Shown here one piece after another: positions 23,491 through 34,485 of a DNA stretch of 64,000 nt (its first letter is position 1; every line of letters starts with the position of its first letter). Made by a program: the position numbers and the translations under genes. The notes below the pieces were generated by a model. The model worked only from the letters and a program-made list of their open reading frames with translations, had not been told where the DNA came from and ran no database searches. Source of the DNA: Aquila chrysaetos chrysaetos (Eukaryota > Chordata > Aves > Accipitriformes > Accipitridae); NCBI RefSeq assembly GCF_900496995.4, contig NC_044016.1, positions 21,618,932 through 21,682,931 on the forward strand, given 5' to 3'.

Positions 23491-25848
23491 AAGAAGCAGT
23501 ATCACATCCTGACGTTGAAATCTTTTCATGCTGCTCAGTGATGCACCTGCCACTGAGATCAGAACAAGCCAAATGATTCTTTTACAAGCTATTAAAAATT
23601 GTGCTCAGGAAACAGGTATGATCTGACCCAGCCTGGAGGATCAATTTACTGAATTAACCCTTGGACAGTCCACTGCCTTTTGCTGGTCTGTGCATAAGAG
23701 AAGAAGGAAAGGTAGAGAGGAGAGGCAGCTCTGGGGAAGTCAGTGATACAGGATAGGAGGAGGTGATAGGGAAAAGGATCAGAAGTCACTGGCCTTTAAA
23801 TACTGCTTTTCTGAACAGGTTTTCCTGTGCTGGATGAGCAGCCTCTCCATGCTTGGGGGTGCCACCACACATGCTGAATGGTTTCCCTCCTGCAGAGCAT
23901 GACAGTCTTTTTTGCCTAGTAATGGCTGAGTGTTTTATGCTGCTGCTGCTTACCCAGTGGCTCTGCCGATTCCCAGGGTAGCTCTGAAAAGGCTGAGAGA
24001 AGGGGCCAAAGTGTCTTGTCATGGCTGGGAGCTTGGAAGAGCAACATAGGATGGGGTAAGCTTGTCAAAGCTAGAAAGAATATTGTGGGTAGTATGTGAC
24101 TTTCGTAACAGTGACTTTCCTCCAGCTATTACAATTTCACAAGGAATCACAAGTGAAGAAGGCAGCCCAAGAGGGACTGTGATCCTTCCAAGCAGCCCAG
24201 GAGATCTGTGCTATATAGATAAGGGCTGTCATTGCCTCAAGGGCGCTGACTCCTTAACTGGTGTAAATCAGCACAGCCTCTCTGGAGGCACTGGAACTGT
24301 GCTGGTTTGTCTGGCTGATGAAGAGGCCCGTGACATCCAGGCTGAGACTGCATGATGTATGCTTGTCCTATGTGCACGTGAGAGGTATCCTAGGAGTTTG
24401 GGACAATATAGATTACTCCAAGGAATCTATAGCTGTGGGGTGAGGAACAGAACCCACCTGGATTAAATGCAGGACATGTACGTCTTGCCTAAAAATCAGT
24501 AGCTGGAACACAGCAAACCTCACTGCCCTGGGAGAAGAGCAGCTATCTGAACTCTAGCTAGGCTAGAGAGCCAAACAATGGCATATAGATGGGGACAAAA
24601 GGTATCCTGTTTCTTGGGAGGCTTTTTTCACAGGATTATGGCCTATCAGTTATTAGGGAGGATGAAAAGCTACAATGGGAAAATAACAGTGTCCAGAAAC
24701 ACTTGAATTCATCCCACTTAACACTAGATGGGGGGCTCATAAGGCCTTGGCTTTCCTTTATAGTCAATGGAGAGAGATGAACATCCAGAGAAACATCCAG
24801 GTCACCTAAGGCCTGTCTTGCTTTTTCTAGAGGTATGTGTTTGTCCTGTGACTACAGGGAGGGTAGAAGGTGCTTATTAGAACTCTGCACATAAGGCATG
24901 GTATTCCAGTAAGATCCCACGGGAGGAGCGCTCCCTGGTAGAGGTGAACTGGCATGGCAACGCCTGAGTTTTGCAGCAAGGCCAGGGCTCCAGACTTCAT
25001 GCCAGAGTGAAGGAGACCAGACAGTAATGAAAGGATCGTGACTGTAAAATTAGCATGGAGTGTATGCTCCTGACATAGTGTGGTGTAGTGTTGGCAAGAT
25101 CTCCAGGAAAAATTTGAGTGGAAAGAAAAGTTAGAGAAAAGGACAATGAGATGCAGACGACTAGAGCAGAGCGCTGGTAAATGTTTGGACTAGAACAATG
25201 GCTGGAACATGGGTGGACCATAGAAGGATTTAGGCCAAGCTCTGACTTGCAAACAGAATTCATGTTTGGATTTGACCCTGCTGATTGTCATGGGTGTTGC
25301 TGAGTTTACAGTTTTCCTCGCTGGAGAAGGAACACGTAGGGATGAGAGCAGCGGGGTCAAGGGAGCCTTCACACTTCTGGCTTGGCAGATTTTCCTCTGT
25401 GGACTTTTCTCAGCCTCTGGGGAAGTCCATTGTTGCTACAGCCTCATTTACCGTAATTTTCCTCCTAATTCTCGTTCATGCTCAGGAGGATGCAAAATTT
25501 GCAGTTGGTCAGAGGGACTTTGACAGTGGAGTTTGTCAAAGATATGTAAAGCCTGGAATCGCCTATGTGTTTATTTTTATTTATTGAAATATGTTGCTTA
25601 TATTGGGATGTGTCCAGGTGTGTATATCAGGAACAGTTTCTATTGCTTTGCTTCATTTTAGTGGCACCAGTTCTAGCTTCCTGTCAGATTCTCCCATTTG
25701 CTGCAAAAGATATTAGGAGATAAAATTCCTTTCCTCTATATGCCAATTTGTCTCTCAGGGTTGCCAAGGCATAAACATTATTGATACAGTTCCTTCTTCT
25801 CCTTAGGCCAGCTACCTTTTTAAAATTTTGTTTTATTTTAACACTTTT
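23491..25848. other. Non-coding stretch
   Basis: No exon or further transposon recognised over about 2.4 kb. Open frames do not exceed 100 codons. Confidence 0.55.
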
Positions 25849-25872
25849 GCTTTGAACATGAATGTTCAAAGC
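25849..25872. repeat. Perfect 24-bp palindrome with 11-bp arms
   Basis: GCTTTGAACAT and ATGTTCAAAGC are exact reverse complements separated by GA. It includes CTTTGAAC and GTTCAAAG, which resemble TCF/LEF half-sites back to back, and GAACA...TGTTC with a 4-nt spacer, one longer than the canonical steroid-receptor spacing. It is the longest short-loop inverted repeat I noticed; chance expectation for an 11-bp arm with a loop of 0-4 nt in 64 kb is roughly 0.08. Confidence 0.85.
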
Positions 25873-27959
25873 CAGTTCTCAGGTGCTGTAAACGTAGTCC
25901 CACTTTGGGGCAGTCAGCAGTTTCAGCAGCACATTTGCAAACAGCTCCCGATGTTCACACTGAGCTCTGCTGCACAGCTGTGGTGCAAAAGCCCGGCACA
26001 GATGCGCTACAGTAGCATGTGGCAAGTCACAGTACTTGACACCAGTAGAGTGGCCTAAGGCTTTGCACTGTGACTGCAAACCCACCTCTAGACAAACATG
26101 TTGGAGGGGTGAAGCAGAGACTGGTAAGGGCAGAAAGTTCAGTGGTGATGGTAGTAAGGGAACTAACTCAGGGGAGCGGAGTCTGTGGAATTGGTGTAGA
26201 CTTATGAAGTACTTAAAGGAAGGTAAGAGAAGATGTGACAGGCTGGTATGGCAACTCTACAATAAAAATGATAAATTGAGAGGGACCAGACTGACAAACA
26301 GGGGGATGTGGGAGATCCTTCACTGGTTTCAAGTAGAAAGAACATCATTGTCAAAGTGAAAGAGCAGAAAAGCCACAAGAAGGAGGACGAAGGAAAGGTT
26401 TTCTTCAGAGTTGCAAAGGCCTGGGGCAGATCCATCAAGAGAGGAGAGGGAGATGTATATAAGAGAGAAGGGAAGGGAAAGAAAAGTCAAGAAGAGATTG
26501 ACAAGTAGAATCTATTGTCTATGGTGCAGTCATAGCCACAGCTGCAGTGAACCGTGGGTGTATCCAGGGTAGTATTAAATTAGACAGTGACACTACTGCC
26601 ATGTAAGTAGTACCAACGCTATTCATGGTGTAGCTGTGGCAGCAAGGGGTGGCAGCAGTCCTGGAGACGGGCCAGTTGGCTACATCTCCATGTGCTGAAG
26701 AAATCATTTGGGGAAGAGAACGAGAGCTGCTTGGGGAGGCAGCAGCAGAACAGAATCACAGCAGAGATATTTTCTGTTCATTGTGGATCAAACGCAGGTC
26801 TTAATTCCCCTCTTTTAAGTCTTCCATGGTCCTGTCCCTTTTAACTGGCAGACGTTCTTCCTTTGTGCAGGGCCAGTGTTACCAGTATCTGCACTACCAG
26901 TATCCTCCTGTGGCACCATTGCCCTCAAGGGCTTTCAGGTAGTCCATGAATGACAGCTCTTTCCCTCCAGTGGCCACAGGCTTCAGCACTTGTGGAGCAA
27001 AGGAGTTGGAATAACCTCTCCCTCCACAATGAAAATGAAATGCAGGAGCCCTCCACCTCCTCCCTACAAGCAAAGTCCTGGCCTATTAACTGGGATGGAG
27101 GGGAGAGAGGCTGTAAAGCAGGGGAGAAACATATCTTTGTTTCTGCTCGACAACTTTGTAAGAGGCAATGTTACCATGGCAATGGGTGGTCTTTAGTGAG
27201 AAGGGGAGTGAGCTATAGTCTTAGGGTGAGGAGAAGGGGGAGCAATGCTAAAGGGAGGCGGCTTGAAAGTTTAGTGGGAAGGGAGAGAAGGGACTGCAGA
27301 GCAGGGGAGGGAAGTGATGGCCAAAGAACCACCTTTGGCAAGGGACAAGTGACTGTGACAGCAAGCCTGACGCCTGGCATGGCTGCCCCACAACATGGGC
27401 CCTCTCATGAGCTGCTACAAGATGGGCACCTCTGGACTGAGCCTACATATTTCCACTGAGGCCATCGCCCCTGGCAAAGAGGGCACTGCAATTAGCCCCC
27501 GAGGCCTCCGGCTGGACAGAAAGCCCCCACCTGGAAGTGCCCATTCTGCTCTCCCCCATCCCCACCCCCAAGTCTTTCAGTATTTCAGCAGAAGCCCTGT
27601 TGCCTAGCCCAAGATGATCACACAGTGTGGTCACCAGAGAACGGTCAGCTGGCAACAGACACCCGTTGCCTGGGTCGGAGCCAGAGAGATACTGCAGCCC
27701 CACAGAGAAATACCACTGAAAGCCCAGTATTGCATGGGAAAGGTCTCCTCCCTATCTTTCATCGGATGTGGATGGGAGAGGAGTTTCTTTGGTCTCGTGT
27801 TTTTTGCAAGGGGAGGGGCTGAGTGGCCAGAGCTGTGTGTGCCTGAAACAGTCAGACGATTGTACGGTAGGTGGGGAGGAGAGGAAACAAAGAGCCAGGG
27901 CTGACAGCACAGCACTACCAACCATTGCAGAGGAAAACTCTGGCTTCTCCCCTCCGCTG
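25873..27959. other. Non-coding stretch
   Basis: Purine-rich patches at 26100-26510 are visible but no gene. A 169-codon plus-strand frame at 26950-27459 lacks recognisable domains and overlaps other frames. A donor-like ACG/GTAGGTG occurs at 27864-27873, about 100 bp upstream of the CpG island. Confidence 0.5.
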
Positions 27960-28247
27960 CCTCTGCAGCATGAGGTGGGCGATGCCCCTTCCAGGCGACC
28001 CCTCGCCCCAGTGCCTTGGCCCTCGGCGGGCAGCTCTGCAGCCCCGTGGGTTGGACAGCCATGGGCAACCTCTGTGGTTTAGTGTTAGGAAGAGCCCTTG
28101 GGCTCTGGCCCAGGGTGGCCGAGCCGGGCATACAGGCGAGGCAGGCTGGGTCCCCTTCCCAGGGGACAGCGCTGAGCCCTGCCTTCCTCGTCGGCGGGCC
28201 CACCCCTGCCCCCCCCGGCTCCCGGCCCTGGCAGGGCCTGCGGATGC

Positions 28248-28276
28248 GGGGGGGTTCACGGCCGGGGGTGGGGGGG
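28248..28276 (+). other. Potential G-quadruplex sequence
   Basis: Runs of seven, five and seven G (28248-28254, 28264-28268, 28270-28276) within 29 nt give at least four G-triplets with loops of 1-9 nt on the plus strand. It lies inside the CpG island, where G4-forming sequences often accompany open promoters. Confidence 0.6.
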
Positions 28277-28382
28277 TGTCTCTCACGCAGGCCCGTGGGC
28301 GCTCCCGCCGCGCCTCACCCCCAGCCGGGGCCTCGCACGGAGCCCCTGCTGCCGGCAGGTGGCAGGGCAGCCCCGCGCCTCA

Positions 28383-28437
28383 CCCCGGCCCGGCCCGGCC
28401 CGGTCCCGGCCCGGCCCGGTCCGGCCCAGGCCCGGCC
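28383..28437. repeat. CCGGCCC-type low-complexity GC tract
   Basis: Repeated CCGGCCC/CCGGTCC words without A for most of the tract. It is probably prone to slippage and to assembly or sequencing error. Confidence 0.8.
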
Positions 28438-28705
28438 TGGCTGCGCGGGGCGGCGGCTCTGCCCAGGGCCGCCTCAGCTCTGTGTGGCGCGGCCTCGGAG
28501 ACCGGCTGGGGAGCTTCCCCGGGCGGGGAAGGGACCCTTCGCCCCCTCCCCCCGCCCCGGCAAAGCACAGCGGCGCTGCCGCCTTCCCCCCGCAGCCAGA
28601 GCCGCGGAGGAGAGGGGGCTGCCGGCTGCCCAGGGGATACCGGCCTCCCCGGCCAACAGGCCCCTGGCTGGAGTGGGGCTGGTCCTGCTCTTCCCCTGTC
28701 CACAA

Positions 28706-29046
28706 CCGCTGTAGGGTGTGATGGGCATTTTTATTATTATTAATGGCAGTATGTTTGCACAGAGGTTAGATTACAGCCCCATTGTGCGAGGCTCCACAGG
28801 AACGGGGTCAGAGACAGTCTGTACTCTGGGGAACAGGCAGTCCAAACAGAAAAAGGCAGCAGAAAGGGTGGGCAGGAAAGAAATGCAGCTCAGGGGGAGG
28901 AAGCGTTTTTTCCCTCTGGTTCATCCAACAGGCCAGTGGCAGAAAACAGGCTTTCTAGGCTGCTATGGGCCCCCTCATCCTTTGGACCGCGTGGTCCTCT
29001 TGTGTAAGTGGAATAAATAACCTGTGGCTGGCTGGTTTTTGGCAGT
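28706..29046. other. Flank of the CpG island
   Basis: Composition falls back to average. A donor-like TTGT/GTAAGTG lies at 29000-29010 on the plus strand, 300 bp beyond the island. If the island promotes rightward transcription, it could end a first exon, but no other evidence supports this. Confidence 0.3.
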
Positions 29047-29066
29047 TCAGCATTTGTAAATGCTGA
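29047..29066. repeat. Perfect 20-bp inverted repeat
   Basis: TCAGCATTT and AAATGCTGA flank GT. The centre ATTTGTAAAT resembles a POU/octamer-like or forkhead-like core. It could be a dimeric binding site or a small hairpin. Roughly one 9-bp-arm, short-loop palindrome is expected by chance in this window. Confidence 0.7.
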
Positions 29067-29560
29067 CCATTTACCCCTTAGTTAAAGCTAAACCTGCCTT
29101 CTCTTTCCCCAGCTGTTTAACATAGATACAGGGATCCTGGAGACCATGCTGGTGTGCTGGGTGCTGTGAAGGTAATTATTAATTGTTGGGGCTCCTGGCT
29201 GGTCCCGCTCCCTGCCCTGCTGGTATCAAGAGATTGCTGCCAGGGGACCGTTGCCCACCCTGCCTGCTGGAGCTCACCCTCCCTGGCTCATCTGAGGACT
29301 AGCTCTGCTCAGGACAAGGGTAGGCAGCCCTGCAGGCAGTGGCTTACGAGGTTGCCAGCCAGGAGGAGAGAATGACCACTCCAAGCAGCTGAACTTTTCA
29401 CTCCAGCTTACACACAGATTTCCAGAGATGCTTCAAGAGAGGGGAGGGGATGGGAAGCAAGATTTGTAGGGGGACCAGCCTGGCCTTTTTGAATTCAGCT
29501 ACAGAGTTAGTTAACAAAGTTGCAGGTTCTCAGTCTCTTTTTCTCTTTCCTTGCCAACTC
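29067..29560. other. Non-coding stretch
   Basis: Nothing recognised. On the minus strand a good donor string AGG/GTGAGC is present at about 29273-29281, without a linked exon. Confidence 0.45.
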
Positions 29561-29581
29561 TTTTTTTTTTTTTTTTTTTTT
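29561..29581. repeat. T21 homopolymer
   Basis: Twenty-one consecutive T. Simple repeat, directly left of the promoter-like cluster. Confidence 0.9.
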
Positions 29582-29589
29582 CCCCTTCC

Positions 29590-29775
29590 TCAATATAAAT
29601 ACCCTGGGGCGGTTTCTTTTCTTTTTGGTATGAATGTGATGATCTTTCGGGGCTGTGATTGGCTCCGCGGCTTGTCATCGGGGACACACCTCCTGGCGTG
29701 GGGCCACCGCCTCCCCCTCTTGTGAAAGCTTCCCCTTGTAACAAGTGAGCGTAATTACATCAGTTACTCACTAGA
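29590..29775 (-). promoter_or_regulatory. Promoter-like cluster: GC box, CCAAT box, TATA-like motif
   Basis: Read on the minus strand the order is a GC box in GGGGAGGCGGTGG (29704-29716), a CCAAT box (29658-29662, seen as ATTGG on plus) and a TATTTATA-like motif (29594-29601). The 50-60 bp spacings are compatible with a core promoter directed leftward. On the plus strand the TATAAATA at 29594-29601 would lie upstream of the other elements, a poorer arrangement. A perfect GTAATTAC homeodomain-dimer palindrome lies at 29751-29758. Transcription is unproven. Confidence 0.3.
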
Positions 29776-32700
29776 GCACAGACCTGCGTTAAATTTTGGC
29801 CTCTTACAGACAGCGAGAAGCTGAAGGACTAGAAAATGCAGTTTCAAAGGCCTGTAACACTGTGGACCATACAAGTCACGCTGTGCTCTTCACTCCCAGG
29901 AATTAAGCCTCCCAGTCACACGTGAGGAGGAATGAATATCCGTACTAGTCATGGAAATGGCTACCTGTTAGGAGAACAGAGCTGCCACACCAGAGGAGGA
30001 TTTCTGCTTTGCCACAGCCTGGCCCACCGAAAAAAATACACATCAGCTCCCTTTTGAATTGAGCTTTGGTGTAAATGAACCAGAAAAGGCCACACTTCCA
30101 GGGGCACCAAAAAAGAAGAGAGAGCTCAGAGTGAGAGCTGCAGGGCTGTGGATGATCCCTGGAAAAGAGCAGAGCCAGCTGAACAAAGGCATCTGTGTGC
30201 CAAAAGAAAATGCATTTCACCCAGCAGCAAGGGCCTACAAGACAGGGCCAGACCTGCTGGGGGAAGAGAGTGGCCCTAAAGAGCAGCATTCATGTGCCAG
30301 GTGGATATTGCAGCAGCAGCTTGACACGTTTCTGACAGGTCAGGATAGGAACTTGCAGTGCTTCTGTGGGCTTGTTCCAGAAAGGGCTGAGTGCTGGGGC
30401 AGGAGCATCCTTGCTGTGCTCCAGAGGCCCAGATCCTCCAGCAGGGTAAATTGGTGTAGCATGTAGGATGCCAGTGCTCTCACAGCTGAGGGCCTGCTCC
30501 ATGCTGGCATGGCAGAGTTTGGCTCATAAAGAGGAAAGTTTCTGCGCAAGAAAGTGGTGCTCTGACCGGAGGAGCGGGCTCACATCTTATGCCAGGGTAT
30601 TTTGTTCTTGTAGGGATGTGACCCTGGTGTATGGCACAGATGCCACTGCTGCTTGGTGAGCTGGAAGGATGCAGATGAGGTGTAGGAGAATGCAAACCAT
30701 CGATCTGGCTAGGAGAGCTGAGTCCTCATGTACAGATGTTTGTAGGGTGTCAGAGCTGCTATTCTGACATGGGACAAACCCAGGCCTTTTCAAACATGTC
30801 TTGCAAAAATTATACAGGGAGAGACACCTTCCCCCCTGTCCCCTCCAGCTGTTCTGTAGCATGCAGGTGTTTGCTCAGAGCACACAGCTGAGCAGATCCA
30901 GCCCTGGTTCTGGATCAGGCAGAGCAAAACTTGAACTGGCTCTCACATTGCTTGACCAGTGGATTGAATATGGATTGAAGCCTCTTTTCCCCATCTGTCT
31001 CCTTCAACTCTCTGCCCTCCCCCAAAATAAAAATAACCTCTGCTTTCTATCCTTCATCAGAGAAACTTTTTCCTGGAAATGTCATGAAAACTGATGTGCC
31101 CCTATGAAAAATGTGGGGTTTGATGATTCAGCATTTTCCCATGGGAGAAAAAGCTCCTTTGTTTCTCTGACCAGCTCTCAGCAAATGGCTCAATGGCATG
31201 CGGTCTGTGTCTCCTCCCAGGGACCTGATCCTGGAGCTGCTGAGAAACTTCCTAGGTCAGGCCCATTTAGTAGGTGGCAGGTGTCATCAGATCAGACAGT
31301 CTGAATACAAGCAAAGAGCTCTCATTTGTTCCTACAGACCTGAAAACATGACAAATAGTGTTGGTGTTTTCTGTGGTATCAGGTGTTCTCTGGTCGTATG
31401 ATCTTCAGTGAGACCTGGGTTCTGCCTGATTTTGGGGAGAGCTCTCGATACAAGCGGCTCTGCCCTGTCACTGAGCCAAGGTTGCAGAAAAGGAGCAATG
31501 TATCACAGGAGCCAAGGAGAAGGCATGAAAAGGGACAACAGGCTTCCAGTTCTGACAGATGAATACTGCCATTAGTAGCTTGCGATTTCGGTACCCGAAA
31601 CTGAGGGTGCCCTCACTGAGATGTGAGAGCTGCAGGGTGCCTGGCATCCCTGTAAGAGAGGCCTTCCCTGCCCCATGTATGCCAAGGGCCAGGGAGCTGG
31701 GACGGAGTGGGCAGTTTTTAAGATACGAAGCTGGATTTCTGGCACAGGAGGAGCAGGCAGAACGGAGGAAGGTTGTGGTGCTGGGACAGGTGCGTCGGCA
31801 GGCCACAGGGTACCTCCATGTTCCCAGATGTCATATCAGCCTTTTTGCTGACCTCTGGGCCAGGGTGAGAGTGTCAGCTTCCAGCTTTGCTCTGCAGGAT
31901 CCCAAAGCACATTTGCCTGTTTCCCTTGCCTGTATACAACTGCCAACCCACTTTTCTTATATACCCTTTTCAGGTGGCTCAAGCTTTTGTACTTACTGTT
32001 ATTATGATCCCTAACATTCCCTGCAAGCAAACTGTTGGCAAGTGATGAAATTCCTTACGTAGAGACTGAAATGCAGGGATTGCAGGAGAAAAATAATGCT
32101 AGTCATAATAATAAACAACAGCCCCATTTGCTTTAATCCGCAGCTCACAAAACAACAGCCCAGTCCAAATTCTCATCTGCTGTGCAGATAAAGAGTGTGA
32201 TTTACTCTGTCAGCTATGGAGAACAGACACACCACAAGGCAGTTATCTCTGGCCATAAACAAACTGGAGTGGCTTTGCCTTTTAACAGGCTCCCTTCTCC
32301 TCTCCTGTGGAGTGCTACTTTCCGCCTTACGTAACCCTCTGGGCAACTCCACTGACCTATTTTGTTTTAATAAACTTGAGCAGTTTGAGTTATGCACCCT
32401 CCACTTTTCAGACGCCGTTGCCACTCCACAGGGCTCCCTTTCTTGCCCTGCTCTGCAAGGTTGCATAGGTAGTATCTTGGGAGAAGCTAAATAAACAGCT
32501 TCCAAGTTCCGACACAGCCCATATGTGCCAAGCTTCTTTTTGAATGTTAGCCTTGGAGGTGAGAAGGAAAAACTGAGTTGACTAGGAAAACGCATAACCC
32601 TTCAGAAACAGTTTTATATTGCCTTCCTTATCACCCCTTTAAGGTCATAAAGATTATGTCAAAGAAGCTATTAAGTTTTCCAGGATTGCAAAATATTTTA

Positions 32701-34485
32701 TCAATGATAGAGATGAAGCATGCCATTACACTTTTCAATTTTTTTCTTTAAATTTCCTTTTATGTTTGGGAATTTGATCTTAATCTTTCCTCCATACCTT
32801 TCTGTTTCCATCCTGCTTGGAGGCAGTCAGACATGGTTAATGGTTTCTTCTAGCCAGAACCCTACACTGAGTTGCAAACAGAAGACCTCTCAGGCATTAA
32901 AACAAGTTAAAAGAGTGAACATGGAAACTAAAAATGTGGGTACCGTGGTTCCTTAACAGACTGAGCTTCTGGCTTTCCCTCTGTATTGGTTCCTGAGGTG
33001 GATATAAACTTCTGGACAGCAATGACTGACAGCAGTGGTTTTCCATACTGCCTCATCTGCTTGAGTTAATTTAGGAGGCAGGATACATTCCTCCACTGAA
33101 AAACATCTGTGAAAACTTGACACAAGAATGTTTCTCGTGGTTAAATACTGGGGTCTGGGCTGAAATGGCTGCACATTGGTGTCTCCACCAGGTTATCCTA
33201 GGGAGGAAATGGGGATCAAGTGCCATAGGAGGCCATCTGAGAATCCCTTCCTGACACACTGCAGTGGAGGAGCAGATTAGTGTCCTGCTCATAATGAGTC
33301 TCCTGCAAATCCCGCACTGGAGAAGGATATCCAGAGCTTTGGAGAAACACTGAAAAGAGGCTCATGAGAGGCCCAATTCTTCACACTGAACGAGAAAGTG
33401 TTACGAGTGGACTGCAAAGCTCTACTGAATATTGAGTTAATCCAAGATTTACGTGCCATAAGCCTCCAGAAATTGGGATGTGGTGGGCTTTAGCTAAAGC
33501 AGTGTTAGCTAACCTTTTAAGAAACCTTGTTTTTCCTTCCTGTGCAGTCTTTCTGATGGGCCTTGTTTTCCTGAAGGAACAGATCCTCAGCTGGCATAAC
33601 ACAGATTCAGCTCACTGGAGCCAGTGAAGCTGGAGGCTAGGAGGATCTGACCCCAACACAATTCCTCTTAATGGTGACTGTTTGTCACCACCAGGCAAGA
33701 CGACAGACTGAGCACTGGTGATGGAAGTGTAGCAGACAGGCTACTGGCGCAAAGATCCTCCATTTGCCTCTCCTATGGCATTTACTATAAAAAGAGGCAG
33801 AAGCAGGAAGGTGAGACACTTCAATGAAGTTGGCATGAAGAAGAAAAGAGTCTTACTGAAGCTGAATTAGAGTGGAAAAGCTTTTATCAGGGAAGCACCA
33901 AGTATAAATCACTAACAGAGACTCCTTGGTCGAGATGATTCAGAAAGAGGACAGTAGTGAGCTAATTAATGCCAACTGGCAATAAAATGGAACAGTATTA
34001 TGACCTTTTAAGACAGCATGTGTCAACCTTTTCCACAGGGTCCTGCAGGGAGAGGCAGCCCCTTTTCCACAGGATTAGACCTCCTGTCTGGGGTGGGCAG
34101 AGAGGCCAGGGGTGGACAATGTTCAAGCTATTGTTTCAGGTGCCTTGCCAATCCAAGCAGGCATCTCACCATCGATTTATGCTCTGCTCATATTTTCCAG
34201 GTTCTTTCTCCAGTCATGCAACAGTATGGAAAGACATCCCTGGTGATCGAAACGGGAAAAACAGGGGTGGGTGGAGGAGGATAAAAGGAACGGGGGGACG
34301 TGCCTATTCTGACAGCTTTGTCCATCCTGGGGGGAGCTCGTAATTCCCAGCTGGAAACTTTGTCTCTGGGGCAGTGATTTGTGATGCTGAAGCCATCCAC
34401 AGCTTAAAGTAGTGTGGTCACTGGGCAGGGAAGGTAAGGCCCATACTATTCTCAGCATCCATCACAGACAACACACAATATCAAT
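29776..34485. other. Non-coding stretch
   Basis: About 4.7 kb without a recognisable exon or transposon. A TAAT/AATAAT-rich patch at 32085-32140 and an A/T-rich patch at 32630-32780 are the only compositional features. The 151-codon frame at 31559-32014 has no domain. Confidence 0.5.

Larger units (their letters stand above)
27960..28705. promoter_or_regulatory. CpG island, probable promoter or enhancer
   Basis: GC content rises abruptly to about 75% between about 28120 and 28700. By eye there are about 55-60 CpG dinucleotides in roughly 580 bp, close to two thirds of random expectation, whereas neighbouring kilobases have very few. The island holds a CCGGCCC-type low-complexity tract (28383-28437), several GC boxes, and G-runs. 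In vertebrates such unmethylated islands usually mark transcription start sites or developmental regulatory regions. No TATA box, start codon context or first exon could be fixed, so direction is undecided. The 290-, 232- and 190-codon open frames here come from scarcity of A/T-rich stop codons. Confidence 0.7.

Noticed and set aside
26950..27459. 169-codon plus-strand open frame
   Set aside because: Overlapped by other plus frames, no domain, no exon borders.
27871..28743. 290-codon open frame, with 232- and 190-codon frames overlapping it
   Set aside because: It spans the CpG island, where A/T-rich stop codons are scarce. Several frames on both strands are open at once and the product is G/A/P/R-rich low complexity. 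No domain.
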